From an uncultured Corynebacterium sp. (lineage in GTDB: Bacteria > Actinomycetota > Actinomycetes > Mycobacteriales > Mycobacteriaceae), in contig NZ_CALLDG010000122.1 of NCBI RefSeq assembly GCF_937999985.1, positions 1-10,197 of the forward strand: DNA of 10,197 bases, in the 5' to 3' direction. The notes under the pieces were generated by a model, which worked only from the letters and a program-made list of their open reading frames with translations, was not told where the DNA came from and searched no databases. Each line of letters starts with the position of its first letter. Positions within the stretch are counted from its first letter, which is position 1. Of the stretch, positions 1 through 5,023 are shown one piece after another. A program made the translations under genes and the position numbers.

Positions 1-1
1 G

Positions 2-196
2 CCCTTGGAAGTGGAGAAGCCGTTCGAGCATGTACTCGTGTTGCATAAAGGAAAAGTTGAGTTCCAGGGGCCGTTGAGCGATTTTCTGCGAGTTGGGCGC
101 GGTTCGCTAGAGCCGGGGGAGTCACATCGCTATTCCGACACTGTGAGAAACCTTGCGGAAGCATTTTCCAGGACCGGTGGCCATGTCGAGGATTAA
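2..196 (+). CDS. ABC transporter ATP-binding protein, C-terminal fragment
   Basis: Only the last 64 residues are present; the 5' part lies outside the window. The segment HVLVLHKGKVEFQGPLSDFL is the post-H-loop region typical of ABC ATPases, where a strand ending in a basic turn (HKGK) is followed by a 'G-pl-x-F/L' helix. Walker A, signature and Walker B motifs are off the edge, so activity cannot be judged. The TAA stop lies 11 bases beyond the start of the next gene, a membrane protein, giving a 14-base overlap that suggests translational coupling. The arrangement suggests the nucleotide-binding subunit of an ABC transporter, more likely an exporter or ABC-2 type because no binding protein is seen, but the substrate is unknown. 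The family call is fairly secure; the role is inference. Confidence 0.72.
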   Translation, partial: PLEVEKPFEHVLVLHKGKVEFQGPLSDFLRVGRGSLEPGESHRYSDTVRNLAEAFSRTGGHVED

Positions 197-1370
197 TGCG
201 ATCAACGTTGCTTTGGTGCTCGCGGCTTCTGCGCTTGGATTGCTGAGCATTACACTCAACGCTAACTCGGTGCCTACGCAGGACAACGCGGTCTCCAATA
301 GCTTGGCCATCTACTATTCGCTGGGGCCAATCCTAGGTTTTATCGGTGCCAAAGAGATGGCACGCTTCCGTTCCTTTCTCAAGTCCCGCGGCTCTGTGCA
401 GGATGTTTTTAGGGTCTGGCTCAGATCCTTGGCGCTGCCACTATTGCTCGCGGTGGTAGTGGTGTTGGCGTACCTCGCAGTGCAGCTGGCGGATATCGGA
501 TACGTAGAGTCCGCACAGTCCCTTGCAACGGGGCTGGTCTTTATTGTTCTTCACGGCGTGGCATGGCTGAGCTTGGGGGCGACTTTAGGGCTGTACCTAC
601 CAGCAATTGTGGCGATCGCTGTCGGCTTGCTTCTGCCTTTTATCCTGGTCGCTTATCCTGTATCGCTTTCAAATGTGGCGTGGCGACAAATGTTCGGGCA
701 GCCGTTCAGCTCTTGTTGCCAGGTATCGCAGAGCGTGGACCCGATTCTGTGGAAGGCTTCGGCGCTGGTGCTGGGGGCTATATGCGTTTGCTCGTTGTTG
801 TTGACCGCGGCTTTTCACGGAAACTGGCTTCCGGGGCTGTCCGCGTGGCCACTTCGTGTGGCCGCCATCGTTCTACTCGGTGTGAGCTGTGGATTAGGCT
901 ACGGAATCGCCCAAGATGGAAACTACGATTCCGCGATGCCCCGTCCCCGAGAGCGCATGATCTGCGACGGAGCAGTATGCTATTGGCGCGAAACCCCATC
1001 TGAGCAGGTAGATGCTAACCGCAAGGTGTGGGAATCTTTGGGCGTCACTACCTATAGGCTGATCGACGCCGAACCGCAACGGGACGGCGACATCTGGCTC
1101 GCCCACTCGAATCAGCAACAGGCAGTAAAGCACGCGCTCCTGGTCGAACTCCTCAGCAACGAACCTGCGCTTAAGGGGGCACCATCGTGTTGGGGAACTC
1201 CGCAGGAACCAGTATCAGTCGCGGAGTCTCTTCCCGATCTGACGGAAGAAGAACTGGAACGAGCGACCCTGACACCTTCCGGACAATGGCGCGGGGTGCA
1301 TGGCACGAATGAGGGAGTGGACGTGAAGTTCATCCTTGATCGGGCGAACTCCGAGTGTTGGGAGGGGTAG
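183..1370 (+). CDS. Polytopic ABC-type membrane protein with large Cys-containing C-terminal domain
   Basis: Predicted 395 residues. I chose ATG 183 over the in-frame TTG at 153 because AGGA (171-174) sits 8 bases upstream of it and the TTG has no ribosome binding site. Hydrophobic segments are visible near residues 5-24, 37-57, 79-102, 112-160 (probably two helices), 181-200 and 213-233. A hydrophilic domain of about 160 residues follows (234-395). This domain has four cysteines (C251, C256, C346, C392), which could form two disulfides if it lies outside the membrane. The gene overlaps the upstream ATPase gene by 14 bases and touches the next membrane-protein gene, so all three are probably co-translated. 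By context it is the transmembrane subunit of an ABC exporter. I do not recognise the family or substrate. The soluble domain is unusual for a simple ABC-2 permease and could sense or bind the substrate. Confidence 0.72.
   Translation: MSRINAINVALVLAASALGLLSITLNANSVPTQDNAVSNSLAIYYSLGPILGFIGAKEMARFRSFLKSRGSVQDVFRVWLRSLALPLLLAVVVVLAYLAVQLADIGYVESAQSLATGLVFIVLHGVAWLSLGATLGLYLPAIVAIAVGLLLPFILVAYPVSLSNVAWRQMFGQPFSSCCQVSQSVDPILWKASALVLGAICVCSLLLTAAFHGNWLPGLSAWPLRVAAIVLLGVSCGLGYGIAQDGNYDSAMPRPRERMICDGAVCYWRETPSEQVDANRKVWESLGVTTYRLIDAEPQRDGDIWLAHSNQQQAVKHALLVELLSNEPALKGAPSCWGTPQEPVSVAESLPDLTEEELERATLTPSGQWRGVHGTNEGVDVKFILDRANSECWEG
1360..1367 (+). promoter_or_regulatory. Strong Shine-Dalgarno sequence choosing the GTG 1370 start
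   Basis: GGGAGGGG lies just before the junction TAGTG, where the stop of the 395-residue protein (TAG, 1368-1370) shares its last base with the GTG start of the next gene. GGAGG at 1361-1365 leaves a 4-base spacer. This supports GTG 1370 as the start rather than the upstream in-frame GTG at 1355, and suggests termination-reinitiation coupling. Confidence 0.6.
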
Positions 1371-1963
1371 TGTCTACCCAGCATCGAGGACAGATCTATT
1401 GGCGCGGTCATTCCGCGACCTATGCGGTGATGCTTCAGGTATTCGGCGTCGTGGGTGCCGTCCTGTTCGGTACGACCACGATTCCCATTCCCTGGGCTTC
1501 GTGGAGTTCGTCCGGAGTCGTTCCGTTTAACTTTGTGTTCTCCATCGCCATCGTTAGCTCCGCGGTGATGTTCTGGGATAATCGGCTTTCCCAGCTGGAA
1601 GAACTAACTGTTCGCACGTGGGCGGTCTGCGACTGGCTTTTCCTCGGGCTTTGCCTGGGCGAATGCGGCGTTGTCGCGATCCTGGGCAACCCAGGCATGC
1701 TGCAGTACACGCTTATTGCATTGTCGGTGATTTTCGGTGCATGCCTCGTAGCGGACCTGCGAAAGAGCTTCTATGGACTGCTTCTGCTAACTGCCGCCCA
1801 GTGCCTGCTCATATCGGTATTGCCTAGTAGATACCTGCCATTGTTCTGGTCGCCCAGGATCGATGTGATTGTGATTGCGCTTCCCATCTGTCTGCTACTT
1901 TTCGCGGCAGTGCGGAGCGCCATCAAGAAAGCCGAGCCGGGTTTGGCTCAGCTCAGCAGTTAA
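1370..1963 (+). CDS. Six-helix integral membrane protein, third gene of ABC cassette
   Basis: Predicted 197 residues from GTG 1370, which is preceded by a strong ribosome binding site. About six hydrophobic segments are visible near residues 17-36, 52-68, 85-106, 109-128, 134-151 and 164-182, ending in a short basic tail (RSAIKKAEP). No catalytic motif or signal peptide is visible, and I do not recognise the family. Its start overlaps the stop of the upstream polytopic protein by one base, so it is very likely part of the same transporter, either a second membrane subunit or an accessory or immunity-like protein. Its last 11 bases overlap the end of the convergent fumarylacetoacetate hydrolase-family gene. 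The coding call is well supported by the operon structure and continuous hydrophobic pattern; the function is unknown. Confidence 0.7.
   Translation: MSTQHRGQIYWRGHSATYAVMLQVFGVVGAVLFGTTTIPIPWASWSSSGVVPFNFVFSIAIVSSAVMFWDNRLSQLEELTVRTWAVCDWLFLGLCLGECGVVAILGNPGMLQYTLIALSVIFGACLVADLRKSFYGLLLLTAAQCLLISVLPSRYLPLFWSPRIDVIVIALPICLLLFAAVRSAIKKAEPGLAQLSS
1921..1953 (-). terminator. Intrinsic terminator of the FAH-family gene
   Basis: Read on the minus strand, a 9-bp stem (arms 1945-1953 and 1930-1938, one G-U wobble) closes a 6-base loop (AAACCC). It is followed by a T-rich run, TTTCTT, ending near 1925. It begins at the first base of the TGA stop of the minus-strand gene. On the plus strand the wobble becomes a C-A mismatch and no T-run follows, so the structure fits termination of minus-strand transcription. 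It lies inside the 3' coding end of the opposing membrane-protein gene. Confidence 0.5.
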
Positions 1964-2771
1964 TGCGGTTGCATATTTCCCCAATGCCGTCGATCGCGAT
2001 GCGTACCTCGTCGCCATCGGCCAGGTACTGCGGTGGGGTCATGCCGTGGCCGACGCCCTCTGGTGTGCCCGTCACGATGACGTCACCAGGTGCCAACGAG
2101 GCGAAGTTGCTGATGTAATCCACCAGATCCTGCGGCTTAAACACCAGGTCGGCAACGCTGTGCTCCTGGCGGAGTTCGCCGTTGACCCAGGTGCGCAAGA
2201 CGGCTCCTTCTGCAATCGGATCGAAATGCTCGGCCGGCACCATCCATGGGCCGAAACCGCTGGAACGGTCCAGGTTCTTGCCCTGCAGCCACTGCTGGGT
2301 GCGGTACTGCCAATCGCGCTGAGAGAAATCATTCATCACGGCGTAGCCTGCGATCTGGCCGGCTTCGCCCATAATGACAGCGAGCTCGCCCTCGTAGTCC
2401 GCCTGCGCGGAGAGCTCCGGGGGCACAACGACCTCGTCGAACGGGCCCGCCAAGGCGGAGGCGTACTTCACGAACAGGGTGGGGTGATCCGGAATCGGGT
2501 GCCCCATCTCTGCGATGTGTTCCCGGTAGTTCAGGCCGACACAGAAAATTTTTCCGGGGTTCGGCACGACCGGCCCCAGCTGGTCGGCGGTGAAGGAAAC
2601 AGTGGGGAGGGAATCCAGCTCCGTGCTGCTGATCTGCGCCTTGTAAGGGAATTCGGCGAGGAGCTTGCCCTCGCCGCCTTCGGCGGAGAAGGAAGTGACT
2701 GCGATTGGGCGCCATGCACCCCGGTTATTGAGGCGGATGGTGGCGAATCTCGGGGTGTTTTGAGTGCTCAT
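1953..2771 (-). CDS. Fumarylacetoacetate hydrolase-family protein
   Basis: Predicted 272 residues, the usual size for the bacterial FAH / FAHD1-like group. Members are Mg/Mn-dependent enzymes acting on acylpyruvate-type or 2-oxo-dioate substrates (acylpyruvate hydrolase, oxaloacetate decarboxylase, homoprotocatechuate-pathway isomerase/decarboxylase). Family marks visible: NYREHIAEMG with the lid His85/Glu88, the metal-binding YEGEL (Glu127, Glu129), NDFSQRDWQ (probable third ligand Asp148), Lys165 in GKNLDRS, and VTGTPEGVGHGM at 233-244. I chose ATG 2771, though GGAG is only 3 bases away. An in-frame GTG at 2780 would add three residues. Homologues usually begin at about the 'RFATIRL' segment, residues 8-14 here. 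The gene is divergent from cysS with a gap of about 60 bp and ends in an 11-base convergent overlap. No catabolic neighbours are present to fix the substrate. Confidence 0.9.
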   Translation of the reverse strand: MSTQNTPRFATIRLNNRGAWRPIAVTSFSAEGGEGKLLAEFPYKAQISSTELDSLPTVSFTADQLGPVVPNPGKIFCVGLNYREHIAEMGHPIPDHPTLFVKYASALAGPFDEVVVPPELSAQADYEGELAVIMGEAGQIAGYAVMNDFSQRDWQYRTQQWLQGKNLDRSSGFGPWMVPAEHFDPIAEGAVLRTWVNGELRQEHSVADLVFKPQDLVDYISNFASLAPGDVIVTGTPEGVGHGMTPPQYLADGDEVRIAIDGIGEICNRINC

Positions 2772-2820
2772 ATGCTCCACGATACTGACACGCAGGGGAA
2801 AGAGGCCGGATGCGCATGCC

Positions 2821-2826
2821 TATACT
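2821..2826 (+). promoter_or_regulatory. Putative -10 box of cysS (leaderless start)
   Basis: TATACT, five of six matches to TATAAT, ends 7 bases before GTG 2834. A transcription start at the usual distance would fall at or next to the G of the start codon, giving a leaderless mRNA. No clear -35 hexamer is seen at the expected spacing, as is common in actinobacteria. Confidence 0.5.
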
Positions 2827-2833
2827 GTGTGGT

Positions 2834-4270
2834 GTGACTTTGCGAATTTACGACACTGCCGCCCGCCAGCTCCGCGACTTTGAGCCCATCCGTGAAGGCC
2901 ATGCCTCGATCTATTTGTGTGGAGCGACCGTGCAGTCGATCCCGCACATCGGGCATGTGCGCAGCGGAGTTGCTTTCGACATCCTGCGCAACTGGCTAGA
3001 GGCCAAGGGGTTGGACGTCGCTTTCGTAAGGAACGTCACCGATATTGACGACAAGATCCTGAACAAGGCCGCGGAGAATAACCGCCCGTGGTGGGAGTGG
3101 GCCGCCACGCATGAGCGTGCGTTTAACTGGGCCTATGACCAGTTGGGCGTCACCCCACCTTCCATCGAGCCCCGCGCCACAGGGCACGTACCGCAGATGA
3201 TCGAGTACATGCAGCGCATCATCGACAACGGTCACGGTTACGCCGCAGACGGCAACGTGTACGCGCAGCCCGCGACGATCGATAACTACGGCTTCCTTTC
3301 CGGACAGAAGCTGGACGAGATGGATCAGGGCGAGTCCGCGGGTACCGGCAAGCGCGACTCGCGCGACTTCACCATGTGGAAGGCAGCCAAGCCGGGCGAG
3401 CCGGCCTGGGATACCCCGTGGGGACGAGGTCGCCCCGGCTGGCACATCGAGTGCTCCGCGATGGCCACGACCTACCTGGGCAGTGAGTTCGACATTCACT
3501 GCGGTGGCCTGGACCTGCAGTTCCCGCACCACGAGAACGAGGCCGCACAGGCGACGGCAGCGGGCGATGGGTTCGCGCGCTATTGGATGCACAACGGTTG
3601 GGTGACGATGTCCGGCGAGAAGATGTCGAAGTCCCTGGGCAACGTGCTTTCTATCCCGAACGTGCTGAAGCTGGTGCGGCCGGTTGAGCTGCGCTACTAC
3701 CTGGGCAGCGCGCACTATCGCTCGATGCTGGAGTACTCCGAGGCTGCGCTGGGTGAGGCCGCTGCGGGCTACCGCCGCATCGAGAAGTTCCTGGTGCGTG
3801 CCATCGAGTACGTCACCGGCGAGACTGCGGTGGACCCGCAGGCGCTGCCGGTCGGCGAGGTGCCGGCGCAGTTCGCGGAGAAGATGGACGATGACTTGGC
3901 CGTGCCGCAGTCGCTGGCCGTGATCCACGACGTGGTTCGTGAGGGCAACAAGCTACTGGACGCAAAGCCTACGGACGAGGCGAAGCAGCAGGTTAAGGAA
4001 ATCGCCGGGCAGGTTCGCGCCATGGCCGCTGTGTTGGGTGTGGATCCGCTGAGCGAGACCTGGCTGGAATCCACCAAGGCCGCTGCCGGTGGCTCCGACG
4101 TGGCGATGGGTGCCCTGGACGTGCTGGTGAAGGCCGAGCTGGAGCGCCGCGCCGAGGCCCGCGCGGCCAAGGACTGGGCCACCGCCGACGAGGTGCGCGA
4201 CCGCCTGGCCGAGGCCGGCATCGAGGTTACGGATACAGCCGATGGCGCGAAGTGGTCGCTGAAGGGGTAG
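2834..4270 (+). CDS. cysS: Cysteinyl-tRNA synthetase
   Basis: Class I aminoacyl-tRNA synthetase charging tRNA-Cys in the cytoplasm; 478 residues from GTG 2834. Visible in order: the conserved start TLRIYDTA, the HIGH motif (38-41), TDIDDKI (69-75), and the catalytic-domain run WHIECSAM (203-210). These are followed by the zinc-site region CGGLDLQFPHHENE (223-236) and KMSKS (263-267). Zinc ligands are present: C29, C207, H232, E236, matching the family pattern. A C-terminal helical anticodon-binding region follows, with a final RAAKDWATADEVRDRLAEAGI segment. The related mycothiol ligase MshC is shorter and starts differently, so CysS is preferred. The start was set by homology and the -10 box. 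An in-frame ATG at 2810 has AAAGAGG 4 bases upstream and would add eight non-conserved residues. The end overlaps the opposing membrane-protein gene by 44 bases. Confidence 0.95.
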   Translation: MTLRIYDTAARQLRDFEPIREGHASIYLCGATVQSIPHIGHVRSGVAFDILRNWLEAKGLDVAFVRNVTDIDDKILNKAAENNRPWWEWAATHERAFNWAYDQLGVTPPSIEPRATGHVPQMIEYMQRIIDNGHGYAADGNVYAQPATIDNYGFLSGQKLDEMDQGESAGTGKRDSRDFTMWKAAKPGEPAWDTPWGRGRPGWHIECSAMATTYLGSEFDIHCGGLDLQFPHHENEAAQATAAGDGFARYWMHNGWVTMSGEKMSKSLGNVLSIPNVLKLVRPVELRYYLGSAHYRSMLEYSEAALGEAAAGYRRIEKFLVRAIEYVTGETAVDPQALPVGEVPAQFAEKMDDDLAVPQSLAVIHDVVREGNKLLDAKPTDEAKQQVKEIAGQVRAMAAVLGVDPLSETWLESTKAAAGGSDVAMGALDVLVKAELERRAEARAAKDWATADEVRDRLAEAGIEVTDTADGAKWSLKG

Positions 4271-4814
4271 TTCCATAGACGTACTCGTCGGGTTGTAACT
4301 CTGATCCCGGAAGCTCGACCTCGTCGTCATACATTTCTTCGGGTACGAAATATTCTTCGTCGTTCGACCACATGGGGTTCAGGCCTGGCAAGAACCAAAT
4401 GGTGGCGGCAGAAACGATGGCGATGATGATGCCGCCCAGTGTTGCGTGCTCCGGCGGGATGTACCAAAAACCGGCCACAATCAGGGCGCCGATGGAGCCG
4501 ATACACAGGGGGAGGAAGAGGTTCAGATTCAACCTGTTTGCGGTTCTGTATTCGACCCAGTCCTCGCTGGGGAAGCGGCTGCGGGCTTGGGAGCGGATCC
4601 GGCGCTGCGTTTTCTGAGAACATACGACGCATGCGATGGCGACTAGTGCCAGCCCGACTCCGGCGATAATGAAGTCGCCGACTACTGCGCCGTATGCCAT
4701 CACGCCGATCGATACGGTTAGGGCAAAGCGTTCGGTCGCGGAAAGCGGAATTGCCTGGTGGGGGTCTACTTCAGGGTAGAGGTTGGCCAGAGGGGCCGGG
4801 GTGTATGCGGTCAT
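4227..4814 (-). CDS. Four-helix membrane protein of unknown function with acidic tail
   Basis: Predicted 195 residues. ATG 4814 is chosen because AAAGGA lies 8 bases upstream; the open frame extends further upstream to 4871 but that part is hydrophilic and lacks a ribosome binding site. There are two hydrophobic hairpins (about residues 29-63 and 97-143) joined by a basic loop (SQKTQRRIRSQARSRF). By the positive-inside rule the loop and both ends should be cytoplasmic. The C-terminus is strongly acidic (NDEEYFVPEEMYDDEVELPG, 151-170). The last 14 residues and the stop are encoded antisense to the end of cysS. The gene is divergent from htaA and shares its 209-bp intergenic region, so it may be co-controlled with haem uptake. 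That is inference, and I recognise no family. Confidence 0.72.
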   Translation of the reverse strand: MTAYTPAPLANLYPEVDPHQAIPLSATERFALTVSIGVMAYGAVVGDFIIAGVGLALVAIACVVCSQKTQRRIRSQARSRFPSEDWVEYRTANRLNLNLFLPLCIGSIGALIVAGFWYIPPEHATLGGIIIAIVSAATIWFLPGLNPMWSNDEEYFVPEEMYDDEVELPGSELQPDEYVYGTTPSATTSRHRLYP

Positions 4815-4831
4815 TCTTCGCGTCCTTTCTC

Positions 4832-4855
4832 GGGGGTGAGAGGTGGGGGTGGGGG
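4832..4855 (+). other. G-tract cluster (C-rich leader of the minus-strand gene)
   Basis: Three runs of five G (4832-4836, 4845-4849, 4851-4855) plus one GG (4842-4843) occur within 24 bases. On the minus strand this is a C-rich stretch just upstream of the ribosome binding site of the 195-residue membrane protein. The plus strand could form a weak G-quadruplex using two-layer tetrads. No function is shown. Confidence 0.4.
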
Positions 4856-4884
4856 ACGAAACTAAACACAAGATGCTTTCGTCT

Positions 4885-4915
4885 CTTAGGCTGACTCATG
4901 ATACTTTCAGCTAAG
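4885..4915. repeat. Inverted repeat next to DtxR-like operators
   Basis: CTTAGGCTGA (4885-4894) and TCAGCTAAG (4907-4915) are inverted copies apart from one extra G in the left arm, separated by 12 bases. The right arm overlaps the first four bases of the upstream DtxR-like box. It lies between the divergent membrane-protein gene and htaA and may be a binding site for another regulator. Confidence 0.4.
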
Positions 4916-4930
4916 TCGAGCCTTACCTAA
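4912..4930. promoter_or_regulatory. Putative DtxR operator 1
   Basis: The 19-mer TAAGTCGAGCCTTACCTAA matches the known DtxR consensus TWAGGTTAGSCTAACCTWA at 15 of 19 positions, with the right half nearly perfect. DtxR with Fe2+ represses iron and haem uptake genes in corynebacteria. It sits about 95 bases upstream of the htaA start. Confidence 0.65.
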
Positions 4931-4931
4931 T

Positions 4932-4950
4932 TAAGGTAACACTATCCTAA
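4932..4950. promoter_or_regulatory. Putative DtxR operator 2
   Basis: The 19-mer TAAGGTAACACTATCCTAA matches TWAGGTTAGSCTAACCTWA at 15 of 19 positions, with both outer arms intact. One base separates it from operator 1, so the two centres are 20 bp apart. It covers the likely promoter of htaA. Confidence 0.7.
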
Positions 4951-4953
4951 TCT
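4948..4953 (+). promoter_or_regulatory. Candidate -10 box of htaA
   Basis: TAATCT overlaps the right end of DtxR-like operator 2. A weak -35-like TTACCT (4923-4928) lies 19 bases upstream, inside operator 1. TATCCT (4943-4948) and TCTAAT (4951-4956) are alternatives. Any of these would place the promoter under the two operators, with a leader of about 60 bases to ATG 5024. Confidence 0.35.
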
Positions 4954-5023
4954 AATGGGTAAAACCTAGGTAGAGGTAAGGCGGCGCAAATCTTTTGATG
5001 TTTCAGTTTTGAGTAGGATCAGC

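Noticed and set aside
1875..2837. A 320-codon plus-strand open frame opposite the FAH-family gene
   Set aside because: It mirrors the minus-strand gene, whose FAH metal-site motifs are intact; the antisense product has no recognisable domain or ribosome binding site.
2996..3928. A 310-codon minus-strand open frame opposite cysS
   Set aside because: It is a GC-driven shadow of cysS, which carries all synthetase motifs.
2834..4270. MshC, the mycothiol cysteine ligase, as identity of the synthetase gene
   Set aside because: Length (478), the TLRIYDTA start and the C-terminal anticodon-binding region fit CysS; MshC is shorter and lacks that tail.
4886..4904. A third DtxR box starting TTAGGCTGAC
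   Set aside because: Only about 10 of 19 consensus positions match and the right half is missing.
4998..5012. A four-codon ORF (ATG TTT CAG TTT TGA) in the htaA leader
   Set aside because: No ribosome binding site is evident and so short a frame is expected by chance.
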